Source: Oscillospiraceae bacterium
Lineage (GTDB): Bacteria; Bacillota; Clostridia; Oscillospirales; Ruminococcaceae
Assembly: GCA_025758045.1 (NCBI GenBank)
Contig: CP107208.1
Coordinates: 1,612,001-1,676,000, forward strand
Length of the DNA stretch: 64,000 nucleotides
Reading direction: 5' to 3'
Of the stretch, positions 24,190-31,772 are shown piece by piece. A program made the position numbers and the translations under genes. How positions within the stretch are numbered: position 1 is the stretch's first letter; the number at the start of each line of letters is the position of its first letter. The notes below the pieces were generated by a model. The model did no database searches. It was not told the DNA's origin and saw only the letters and a program-made list of their open reading frames with translations.

Positions 24190-24846
24190 TTATTTTAGAC
24201 GATTTAGTCTGTTCTTATCCCGCAGCGTGATTGCACCACGCTTCAGCTCCACCAGCCCGTCCTCCGAGAAGCTTTTGAGCATCCGTGCCACTGCCTCCCG
24301 TGCCGAGCTGATGTGCTGGGCGATCTGCTCATGGGTCATGCGTATCGTGTCGGAGCCGGTACGCTCCGCTTCGGCAAGGAGAAATTCTGCCAGCCGCTGA
24401 TCCAATCCCTTGAACATAATCTGCTGCATCGCCCACATCACATCAGAAAAGCGTTTCGTTGCCAGTTCATAGAGAAAACAGCGGACATGGAGATTTTTCT
24501 CCTTGAGTGCAGCAATGACAATTGCAGGGATAATCAGAACGTCCGTATCCATTCCGGCAGTCATTTGCGTATCAAAGGTGATCTGACTGATCACGCAGGA
24601 GGCGGAAAGCACGCATAGTTCGCCCGGATACAGGCGGAACAGCGTTACCTCCCGCCCCTCATCAGAGAGAAGATAGGTGCGGATCTCGCCGGAAAGAATA
24701 AGCAGCATTCCGAGACATTCATTGTCGCTGCTGTGAACGAACGCACCCTTTTTATAATGACGGACAAAGGCACTTCGGCGTAGCGTTTCTTGCTCCTGTT
24801 CGGTCAAGGATGACCAGAACGGAAGTTGTGTCAGTGTGCGTTCCAT
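24190..24846 (-). CDS. Crp/Fnr-family regulator with CRP-type recognition helix
   Basis: The 218-residue protein starts at the ATG at 24846, one base after the stop of the upstream gene; the longer frame to 24936 only overlaps that gene. It has a cyclic-nucleotide-binding-like barrel (residues about 10-120), a dimer helix and a winged helix-turn-helix with MTHEQIAQHISSAREAVARML. The REAVAR stretch matches the RETVGR of E. coli CRP, whose Arg and Glu read GTGA half-sites. That agrees with the two TGTGAC-N3-GTTACA sites in front of the neighbouring rubrerythrin and thioredoxin-nrd operons. The signal sensed (redox, O2, peroxide) is not evident from the sequence. Confidence 0.87.
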   Translation of the reverse strand: MERTLTQLPFWSSLTEQEQETLRRSAFVRHYKKGAFVHSSDNECLGMLLILSGEIRTYLLSDEGREVTLFRLYPGELCVLSASCVISQITFDTQMTAGMDTDVLIIPAIVIAALKEKNLHVRCFLYELATKRFSDVMWAMQQIMFKGLDQRLAEFLLAEAERTGSDTIRMTHEQIAQHISSAREAVARMLKSFSEDGLVELKRGAITLRDKNRLNRLK

Positions 24847-24847
24847 A

Positions 24848-25627
24848 TCAATGGCAGCTGTGCTTGCCGCAGCCGTGGTCACCGCAGGAGTGACCAGCCT
24901 CGCCGTGCTCATGGTCATGGTGGTCACAGTGAACATTGGGATCGTAGCCCAAACTTCCGTTGAGCAATGCGCTCACCGCCGCGTCAGCGTCCCCGCTGAC
25001 ACCGCCGTAGAGCTTGATGCCCGCTTCGGCGAGTGCTGCCTGCGCACCGCCGCCGATGCCTCCGCAAACCAAAGTGTCCACACCGTGCTGCATTAGGAAA
25101 CCTGCCAGTGCGCCGTGACCGCTGCCGTTGGTGTCAACGACTTTCGCATGAGTGATTTTTCCGTCCACAGCTTCATAAAGCTTGAACTGCTCTGTGTGAC
25201 CGAAATGCTGAAAGATTTGACCGTTTTCATAGGTAACTGCAATTTTCATAATGGAATCTCCTTTGCAAGTTTTGCCTGATTTTTCCATGTTGGCGCTCTG
25301 CATCCGGCAGCAACGGCCGCAGTGAGCTGCCTCCTGTCCTCCGCAGATGCGGTAGTTTCCCCCGGTGATGTGCAGCGGTTTCCCGTGGACAAGACACGCT
25401 GCGATCTTGCTCCGTGCGCTTTCGTAAATCTCCTGCACGGTAGAGCGGGAAATGTCCATTTGAGTGGCACACTGCTCGTGGGTTCGCTGCTCCAAGTCAA
25501 CCAGCCGAATGACCTCGTATTCGTCCAGCGTCAGCAGGATCGGCTCGGTATTCTCGCACCCGTTGGGACAGAATGTATCGACCTGTGGTACGCCACAAAT
25601 TCGACGGCACCGTGACGGTCTTGGCAT
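24848..25627 (-). CDS. DUF134 DNA-binding protein fused to NifX/NifB-type cofactor domain with metal-binding tail
   Basis: The 259-residue protein has three parts. Residues 1-105 are a DUF134 (UPF0251) domain beginning MPRPSRCRRIC, with a sigma-like helix-turn-helix (ISRSTVQEIYESARSKI) and a cysteine-rich stretch around residues 94-107. Residues 126-235 are a dinitrogenase iron-molybdenum cofactor domain (MKIAVTYENGQIFQHFGHT, VCGGIGGGA). The last 30 residues are rich in His and Cys and probably bind metal. The two domains are often separate neighbouring genes; here they are one frame. A role in metal or Fe-S sensing is inference. A promoter lies upstream and the Crp/Fnr gene follows directly. 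Confidence 0.82.
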   Translation of the reverse strand: MPRPSRCRRICGVPQVDTFCPNGCENTEPILLTLDEYEVIRLVDLEQRTHEQCATQMDISRSTVQEIYESARSKIAACLVHGKPLHITGGNYRICGGQEAAHCGRCCRMQSANMEKSGKTCKGDSIMKIAVTYENGQIFQHFGHTEQFKLYEAVDGKITHAKVVDTNGSGHGALAGFLMQHGVDTLVCGGIGGGAQAALAEAGIKLYGGVSGDADAAVSALLNGSLGYDPNVHCDHHDHEHGEAGHSCGDHGCGKHSCH

Positions 25628-25662
25628 GGGAGCTTTCCTCCCTTTGTATTCGGTATATTCCG

Positions 25663-25691
25663 ATTATAGCACTTTGAACAGAAGAAAGCAA
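25663..25691 (-). promoter_or_regulatory. Sigma-A promoter of the DUF134-NifX / Crp operon
   Basis: On the minus strand, TTGCTT (25686-25691) and a perfect TATAAT (25663-25668) are separated by 17 bp. GGGAGG follows just before the start codon. Confidence 0.75.
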
Positions 25692-25936
25692 TTTTTTCAA
25701 AAGCTGCTCTTGCACCATTCCCTTGTCCATCGACCCATTAAGCAGCTTAAAAAAGGATCGTTCCTTAAATGTCAAATCACCACTATCGAATGCTACTTTC
25801 ACTATGTGTTGCGGAGACAGTGGTTCATTAACACTCCAAAGATTGTCTCCCTCAATTCATCCTGCCTCCGTCATCTCTGCGTCACTTGCTGGTTAGCAAT
25901 AACCAAAGCGCAATTCTTTTGGAATGGTGCAAAAAA
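25692..25936. other. Intergenic stretch without a supportable gene
   Basis: A short minus-strand frame (VKVAFDSGDLTFKERSFFK) runs into the promoter of the next gene and looks like a remnant of an element gene. I cannot assign it. Confidence 0.4.
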
Positions 25937-25960
25937 GCGGTGGAGAACAAGCTCCACCGC
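25937..25960 (-). terminator. Terminator of the conjugative-element regulator genes
   Basis: A perfect 9-bp stem GCGGTGGAG/CTCCACCGC is followed on the minus strand by six T residues. Confidence 0.8.
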
Positions 25961-25969
25961 CCAAAATGC

Positions 25970-26155
25970 TTAGACCTTGAATTCTGAAATTGCTCTCCAG
26001 AACTCAATCAGCAAGACCTGATAGAGATCTTCATCCACGCGACCGTTCACGCGGCTGCATTTGTTCAGGAGCGATTCATACTGAACAAACAACTTTTCCA
26101 CAGCGTCCTCATCACCGCGCTTTGCGCGCAGAAGCAAATCCTTGAAACCTTCCAT
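25970..26155 (-). CDS. Small conjugative-element regulator, sigma-70 region 2-like
   Basis: This 61-residue protein starts at the ATG at 26155, with GGAGG eight bases upstream. FKDLLLRAKRGDEDAVEKLF resembles the first helix of the small helix-turn-helix proteins (Orf7/Orf8 type) carried by Tn916- and Tn1549-like elements. It starts 4 bp after the sigma-like gene stops. In such elements these small proteins act in regulation of transfer. Nothing else of that element's regulatory or excision module is found nearby, so it is probably a stranded remnant. Confidence 0.65.
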   Translation of the reverse strand: MEGFKDLLLRAKRGDEDAVEKLFVQYESLLNKCSRVNGRVDEDLYQVLLIEFWRAISEFKV

Positions 26156-26159
26156 AGTA

Positions 26160-26570
26160 TTATTCCTCCATCGCATTGCGAATCTTGTCGCGGGCATTCT
26201 TGTGATGCGTGCTTACGGTACTATCATCTACCTTCAACTTGGCTGCGGTCTCCCGCACGGAAAGATGATCTACATATAAGGAAATCATAACCTCGCACTC
26301 TTTCGGCGTCAGCTTGTGCAGGTACTTTTTGATTCCTTCCCACATCAGCTTGGACTCGACGCTTTCCTCAATCGGGTTCATCAGCCGCCTGTACACTGTG
26401 TCCACCTCGTCGCGGCATTCCTCAATGGAAACCTCGCGCTTTGCCTTAACCATCAGTGCGCGAATGTAAGAAGCGCGCCGGGCATACAGCACCTTGGTCA
26501 TGAACTTCGTAAAGCGCGCAGCCAGTTGCGCGTCCTCACCACTAAACCATAACTTGTTTTTCTTTTCCAT
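26160..26570 (-). CDS. Sigma-70 region 4-like protein of a conjugative element
   Basis: In this 136-residue protein the C-terminal half is a sigma region 4-like helix-turn-helix (LTPKECEVMISLYVDHLS, then ETAAKLKVDDSTVSTHH). The N-terminal half is basic and helical. Proteins of this size and shape are common in clostridial integrative conjugative elements. It is followed directly by the 61-residue region 2-like protein, so the two may work as a split sigma factor. AGGAGG lies upstream of the ATG. Confidence 0.72.
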   Translation of the reverse strand: MEKKNKLWFSGEDAQLAARFTKFMTKVLYARRASYIRALMVKAKREVSIEECRDEVDTVYRRLMNPIEESVESKLMWEGIKKYLHKLTPKECEVMISLYVDHLSVRETAAKLKVDDSTVSTHHKNARDKIRNAMEE

Positions 26571-26901
26571 CGTAAACCTCCTGAATTTTGAGTTTCATTG
26601 AATAGACCTCAAAACTCGGAGGGGCGCGGGCAGAAAACGGCAGTCCTCTGCCGCCAAAGCAAAAAAGGAAGCAAAAAAATACGCCAGATGGTCACAAAAA
26701 CCATCTGGCATACGAATAATACACGAAAAACTACGCGGCGAAGGGACTTTTGAAAGTACACAGTGGCGCTTGAGGGGGTTTCTGCCTTAATATGGCATAG
26801 CTCCGCTTACCGGAGAGTCAAGCACATCTACCATGCAATACGCCTTTCCACTAAATATGTCCCACAAAAAGAAAAAGCCCGGCAAAGGAAGAGGGTGAAA
26901 A
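26571..26901. other. Intergenic stretch with a terminator-like hairpin
   Basis: No gene is seen. A perfect 10-bp stem GCCAGATGGT/ACCATCTGGC (26683-26692, 26700-26709) with A runs on its left would terminate minus-strand transcripts. Confidence 0.55.
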
Positions 26902-26997
26902 ATGGCGCAAATTCGTGATATTGGCAAGCGTACTGCCCTTTATGAGAGACTGTCGAAAGACGATGAACAGCAGGGTGAATCAAACTCGATATTGAAC
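26902..26997 (+). pseudogene. N-terminal fragment of a serine recombinase
   Basis: The frame begins MAQIRDIGKRTALYERLSKD and continues to about GESNSILNQ, the N-terminal phrase of TnpX-type large serine recombinases with the catalytic serine in RLSKDD. After this the sequence stops resembling a recombinase and runs on without family features into the kdpE 3' region. Only about 32 of roughly 500 residues remain. It marks an old element end or a deletion junction beside the potassium cluster. Confidence 0.7.
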
Positions 26998-27063
26998 CAA
27001 GAGTTACTACGATTAGATGCAACATTTTTTACGGACAAGAGAAATCGTCATAACATAATTAGC

Positions 27064-27096
27064 GAGGCCGGCCATGTGCGAACACTGGCCGACCTC
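27064..27096 (-). terminator. Hairpin after kdpE
   Basis: 11-nt arms GAGGCCGGCCA and TGGCCGACCTC with one mismatch lie directly after the kdpE stop. The following T tract on the minus strand is weak, so termination is only likely. Confidence 0.5.
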
Positions 27097-27099
27097 ATA

Positions 27100-27804
27100 T
27101 CATTCATTTACTTTTATCATACGATAGCCCACACCAATATGTGTTTGGATGTATTGCGGGGACTCCTCTGTTGGCTCCAGCTTTTTGCGCAGTGTTGCCA
27201 TAAATACCCGCAGGGAAGCCACATCGTTATCCCAACTGTGGCCCCAGATATTTTGTGTGATAAAGGTATGGGTCAGTACCTTGCCGACATTCTTGGACAG
27301 CAGACACAGCAGCTTATACTCAATGGGTGTCAGGTGAAGTTCGTTTTCATCCAGATAAGCGCATCCCCCGGCATAATCCACTTTCAACTTACCATTCACA
27401 AATACAGAACTGGCAGTAAACATCTCTGCCGTCATCAGAGAGAGTCTTCGCTGCGTCACACGAAGTCGTGCCAGCAGTTCTTCTACCGAAAAGGGCTTTG
27501 TCAAATAATCGTCCGCTCCGGCATCCAGCGCCTTGATTTTATCGTTATCCTCGCTTCGGGCGCTGATTACAATAATCGGAACATTGGACCAAGAGCGAAC
27601 CGTTTGAATGACTTGGACGCCATCCATATCCGGCAAGCCCAAATCCAGTAAGATGATTTCAGGATTGTGCGATGTGACCTCCATAATGGCTGCCGAGCCA
27701 TTGGGTGCTACCACATAACGATAATCATTTGTTTTTAAAGTGGTCGTAATGAGATTTCGTACAGACGGGTCATCCTCAACCACTAATATCAAAGGTTTAT
27801 TCAT
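27100..27804 (-). CDS. kdpE: KdpE response regulator
   Basis: The 234-residue OmpR-type regulator has a receiver domain (residues 1-120) with phosphoacceptor aspartate in ILLDLGLPDMDG and conserved lysine in LTKPFSVEEL. Its C-terminal winged helix (residues about 140-230) contains LTPIEYKLLCLLSKNVGKVLTH. It overlaps kdpD by 8 bp. In the known system it activates kdp transcription when potassium is limiting or osmolarity high. Here it is at the far end of the cluster from kdpFABC. Confidence 0.93.
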   Translation of the reverse strand: MNKPLILVVEDDPSVRNLITTTLKTNDYRYVVAPNGSAAIMEVTSHNPEIILLDLGLPDMDGVQVIQTVRSWSNVPIIVISARSEDNDKIKALDAGADDYLTKPFSVEELLARLRVTQRRLSLMTAEMFTASSVFVNGKLKVDYAGGCAYLDENELHLTPIEYKLLCLLSKNVGKVLTHTFITQNIWGHSWDNDVASLRVFMATLRKKLEPTEESPQYIQTHIGVGYRMIKVNE

Positions 27805-30511
27805 GAAGTTCTACCTCCCCTGCGGGTAATGTAAATGTGAACACAGTGCCATTTGGCTGATTGTCTGATACGGAAATCGTGCCGCCGTGGGCGGTCACAA
27901 TGGACTTACAGAGGGACAGCCCCAATCCAAGGCTTCTGCGGCTGTCGACCACTTTATTGGCCCCACTATAAAACATATCGAAAATACGGGGTTTCTGCTC
28001 ATCGGGAATCCCGGGGCCGTTGTCGGAAACGGAAACCGTGACCCATTGCTCTTTTTGATCGGTGTGTATTTCAATTACTGAACCGACAGGGGTATATTTG
28101 ATGGCGTTGTCAACCAAATTGATAATCACCTGAGCGATCAGCCTCGCGTCAATGTGGGCAAGGATAAAGTCTTTACCGCTGGTCACACGAATGGTGTGTT
28201 CTTTACTTTTTCTGTTGATGTGCTTCAGCGCTTCAGAAACGACCTCATCCATGAGTTCGACACTCCGAGTTAGATTGACCTGTCCGCCCTCAATTCGTGT
28301 GACTGCCAACAAATTTTCAACCAGATTGATTAGCCACATGGAATCGTCATAAATATCAGTAAAGGTCTGCTCCCGTAGTGCATCGTCCATTTTTTTATAA
28401 TTTGCAAGCAAATTGTCTGCGCTGCCGGAAATCGCTGTCAAAGGCGTCCGAAGATCATGGGAGATTGCCCGCAGCAGGTTGGCACGAAGTTGTTCATTTT
28501 GTGCCAGAACAGCCGCTTCCTCCTTCTCCTTGGCATTTTTGATGTTTTCCAGCGCCAATGCGCACTCGCCAAGAATGGAAAGAAGCACGCTATTTTCAAA
28601 AGAGTCCAATTGAGTACCGTTCACAGCAATACCAGCCACTCCATATACATGCTGGTTGACCCGAATCGCAAGGTATAGACACTTTGCACTGGATAATGTA
28701 TCTGTTGTGGCACCGGCGTGTTTATTGTTTCGGAAGGCCCAATCGGCGACTGCTTTCTCGTTCTCAGAAATCAAATCCTCTTGCGTGCTATGAACCGTAC
28801 GAAAAACGTGGGGGGTGGCAAGTTCTTTACCATCAGACAGGTAGACGACGATATCTTTTTTCAGCAACTTCATGAGCTGCCCTGCCGTAGCGGTGATTAC
28901 CGCATTCTCATCCTGCTCTTTTTGCAGAAGCTGGTTGGTTTCAAAAAGAATCTTTGTACGGTAAGCTGTATGGGCAGATTGTTTCGCATTTTCTTTCAGC
29001 CGGGTAGCGAGAGATCCGGAAAGCAGTGTTACTATAAACATAATGGTAAAGGTAACAACATAGTTCGGATCGTCAAAATGGAATGTCAGTCTCGGAGTGG
29101 TAAAAAAGAAGTTGAAAACCAGCACACTGACAACCGAGGTCAGAATCCCGCACAGTCGGTTGGTTGTGATTACAGCGGTCACAAGTACGCCTAATATGTA
29201 AACTGCGATAATATTACTCTCCGTGAACCCAAGAGCGTCAAAGCCACAGCCAATCAGTGTAACTGCCAGCAATACGACTATACTCTTCAGAACATCACGC
29301 AGTGGCATCGCATCTAGCTGCGCCTTTCTCTTTTTTTCCTGATAGCTGGTTCCTGTGCTGGCATCCGGTATCACATGAATATCCAGATTAGGTACGCTGG
29401 AAATCAGGCGTTCCGTCAAGGTGGGCTTGCTGAAAATATTCTTTCGTGCAATGGTACTTCGTCCAATTACGATTTTTGAGATGCCGGAAAGACGGGCAAA
29501 TTCCGCAATCTGATAAGGCACGTCATCGCCATAACTTGTCTCAATCGCAGCGCCAAGTTGCTGGGCCAGACGCTTATTATCCTGCAAACGCTTTTTATCA
29601 TCGTCACTCATCGCCGCTGTATTTGGCGTTTCCACATAAAGAGCGATAAATGTTCCCCGAAAGGCTCTTGCCATCCTTGCAGCTGTCCGAATGATTTTTG
29701 CGTTGGATGGCGACGAGGAAAGACATGCCAGGATGCGCTCGTCTGTATGGTAATCGCCTCGGCTCTGTACTCTGGCACTTTCCGTCAGCAAGTTCACCCG
29801 GTCGGCGCACCGACGGAGGGCGATTTCCCGCAATGCGGTGAGATTTTCCAGCGTGAAGAAATTAACTGTTGCCCGCTGCGCCTGATCTTCCCGGTACACA
29901 TTTCCACTTGCCAGTCGTTCCAGCAACTCCGCAGGCTCAATATCCACCAGTTCTACCTGATCTGCTTGATCAAAGGTGGAATCCGGAATGCGCTCCCGCA
30001 CAAGAATTCCGGTGATAGAGGCTACTGTATCGTTGAGACTCTCGATATGTTGGACATTTACAGTCGTATAGACATCAATTCCAGTATTTAGCAGTTCCTG
30101 AACATCCTGATACCGCTTCGTGTGCCGACTGCCTTCGGCGTTGGTATGGGCCAACTCATCCACCAGTATGAGCTGGGGCTTTCGCTTGAGCGCAGCATCA
30201 ATATCAAATTCACGAAGGGTCATTCCTTCGTAAGCAACTTGTTTCACAGGAAGCTGCTCCAAGCCGTCCAGAAGTGCCATCGTCTGGGGTCGGGCATGGG
30301 GTTCTATGTATCCAGCAACCACATCAATGCCACGCTCCTTAGCCTGATGAGCCGCCTGAAGCATGGCATAGGTCTTTCCGACACCTGCGGCATAACCGAA
30401 AAAGATTTTGAGTTTTCCGCTTTTCTTAGTGGATGCATCGTTACGGATCGCACGAAGAAGCTGATCCGGATCTTGTCTTGGCAGTTCCATTTTAACCATC
30501 CTGTCTGTCAC
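27797..30511 (-). CDS. kdpD: KdpD sensor histidine kinase
   Basis: The 904-residue membrane kinase has a cytoplasmic KdpD domain with Walker A GYAAGVGKT near residue 40 and DELAHTN. A universal-stress-protein domain (about 250-370) follows, then four closely spaced membrane helices (about 400-500), a GAF-like region, the HisKA box SHDLRTPL near residue 670 and an ATPase domain ending in SLGLGLSL. In the stress-protein domain, SSS is followed after exactly 20 residues by FIALY, matching the SxS-X20-FTAxY c-di-AMP motif known from S. aureus KdpD except for one residue. The start is uncertain: GTG at 30511, or ATG at 30499 or 30490. Confidence 0.93.
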   Translation of the reverse strand: MTDRMVKMELPRQDPDQLLRAIRNDASTKKSGKLKIFFGYAAGVGKTYAMLQAAHQAKERGIDVVAGYIEPHARPQTMALLDGLEQLPVKQVAYEGMTLREFDIDAALKRKPQLILVDELAHTNAEGSRHTKRYQDVQELLNTGIDVYTTVNVQHIESLNDTVASITGILVRERIPDSTFDQADQVELVDIEPAELLERLASGNVYREDQAQRATVNFFTLENLTALREIALRRCADRVNLLTESARVQSRGDYHTDERILACLSSSPSNAKIIRTAARMARAFRGTFIALYVETPNTAAMSDDDKKRLQDNKRLAQQLGAAIETSYGDDVPYQIAEFARLSGISKIVIGRSTIARKNIFSKPTLTERLISSVPNLDIHVIPDASTGTSYQEKKRKAQLDAMPLRDVLKSIVVLLAVTLIGCGFDALGFTESNIIAVYILGVLVTAVITTNRLCGILTSVVSVLVFNFFFTTPRLTFHFDDPNYVVTFTIMFIVTLLSGSLATRLKENAKQSAHTAYRTKILFETNQLLQKEQDENAVITATAGQLMKLLKKDIVVYLSDGKELATPHVFRTVHSTQEDLISENEKAVADWAFRNNKHAGATTDTLSSAKCLYLAIRVNQHVYGVAGIAVNGTQLDSFENSVLLSILGECALALENIKNAKEKEEAAVLAQNEQLRANLLRAISHDLRTPLTAISGSADNLLANYKKMDDALREQTFTDIYDDSMWLINLVENLLAVTRIEGGQVNLTRSVELMDEVVSEALKHINRKSKEHTIRVTSGKDFILAHIDARLIAQVIINLVDNAIKYTPVGSVIEIHTDQKEQWVTVSVSDNGPGIPDEQKPRIFDMFYSGANKVVDSRRSLGLGLSLCKSIVTAHGGTISVSDNQPNGTVFTFTLPAGEVELHE

Positions 30512-30562
30512 TCATGCAAAAGCGATTCCCTTTTTCCATATTATAACACACAACGTCAAAAC

Positions 30563-31081
30563 CTACATCTGCGGCTGATCCACGGCAAATTTGTTCAGGC
30601 ATCCAATGAAAAAATCGACGACAGGTGATTTTTGGGAATCCCTCCATAGTGCTATTTGTGTGATTTGATTCCGGGTGATCGGCTCAATGGGCAAGTCAGC
30701 ATATTCCATCACAACTGGGGCGCAACGAAGAAGCACCATCCGTGCATTATAATGAGTTTTTTTTGATATGTCTGTATTCTCTGGTAAAAAAATTATGTCC
30801 AATTTGTGTGTTTCCAGTTCTCTGCACAATTCACTTTCTTCTCCGCTGAAAATATGGATAGAGACATCCGGATGCTGTTTGCCGTAAGTCTCGAAAGCAT
30901 CTGCGAGACCGCCTGCCATTAATGGGTTGGAAAAACCAATTCGCAAGCTGTTTTCGCCGTAAGTCAGAGCATTTTCTTGCTCATTCCGATTGTTTTCCAG
31001 AAAAGCATCCAGTTTATCCATCAGAAAATATCCAAAAATACATATAGCGGATGTACTTACAAGTAAAATAACATCCCGCAT
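30563..31081 (-). CDS. Membrane-anchored LysR-substrate-domain-like protein of the kdp cluster
   Basis: In this 172-residue protein, residues 1-22 form a single membrane segment (VILLVSTSAICIFGYFLM). Residues about 45-165 look like the first part of a LysR-type effector-binding domain (SLRIGFSNPLMAGGLADAF, HPDVSIHIFSGE, LDIIFLPE) with no DNA-binding domain. It sits between ktrA and kdpD on the same strand. A ligand-sensing or kinase-modulating role is inference; a periplasmic-binding-like remnant is the alternative. Confidence 0.55.
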   Translation of the reverse strand: MRDVILLVSTSAICIFGYFLMDKLDAFLENNRNEQENALTYGENSLRIGFSNPLMAGGLADAFETYGKQHPDVSIHIFSGEESELCRELETHKLDIIFLPENTDISKKTHYNARMVLLRCAPVVMEYADLPIEPITRNQITQIALWRDSQKSPVVDFFIGCLNKFAVDQPQM

Positions 31082-31114
31082 GGATTTACCTCCAATTTCC
31101 TTGATTTTTTGAAA

Positions 31115-31762
31115 TCAAGTATGAAAGCACTTTTGCAAATTTCTGTTGCTTCCCAATGCCAACATGGTATCCCCTGCTTTCAGCACGGTGTCTGAAGAAA
31201 TAGATAACTCCAGCTTGCCGCTTTTCTTGATTCCCATAATGTTAATATTGAATTTTTTACGAATATCAAGCTCTCCAATCGAATGGTCCGTCCAATCTTT
31301 GGGAATGGGAATCTCAAATATAGCATGATTTTCATCCAGTTCTATGTAATCGAGAATGTGATCCGCACTGTAACGGATTGCTGTCCACTTTGCGAGCTGT
31401 TTTTCCGGGTAGACTACTTCATTGGCACCGTTACGCAGCAAAAATTTTTCCTGAACATCAGTTGCAGCTCTGGAAACTACAAACCTCGCTCCTAATTCAC
31501 TGAGCAGAGAAGTTGTTTCCAACGAACTTTGAAAGTTGTTGCCGATGGCCACAATGCATACATCATAGTTGCGAACACCGAGAGATTCCAAAAAATCGGC
31601 ATTCGTACTGTCTCCGATCTGTGCATTGGTAACAAGGGGCAGAACAGCCTCTACACGTTCCTCCGAAGTATCTACCGCCATCACCTGATGACCCAAATGA
31701 TTTAAGTGCAGGGCAATATGCTTTCCAAATCGCCCCAGACCAATTAGAAGAATTGATTTCAT
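31115..31762 (-). CDS. ktrA: KtrA/TrkA-type potassium channel regulatory subunit
   Basis: The 215-residue cytoplasmic RCK protein has an N-terminal Rossmann domain beginning ILLIGLGRFGKHIA (nucleotide loop GxGxxG), with acidic residue VDTSEE after the second strand. A C-terminal RCK_C domain occupies residues about 140-215. Such subunits gate the KtrB/TrkH channel and, in Firmicutes, bind ATP/ADP and often c-di-AMP. It lies 10 bp after the frameshifted ktrB, with which it would form the transporter. Confidence 0.92.
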   Translation of the reverse strand: MKSILLIGLGRFGKHIALHLNHLGHQVMAVDTSEERVEAVLPLVTNAQIGDSTNADFLESLGVRNYDVCIVAIGNNFQSSLETTSLLSELGARFVVSRAATDVQEKFLLRNGANEVVYPEKQLAKWTAIRYSADHILDYIELDENHAIFEIPIPKDWTDHSIGELDIRKKFNINIMGIKKSGKLELSISSDTVLKAGDTMLALGSNRNLQKCFHT

Positions 31763-31772
31763 AATGTCACCT

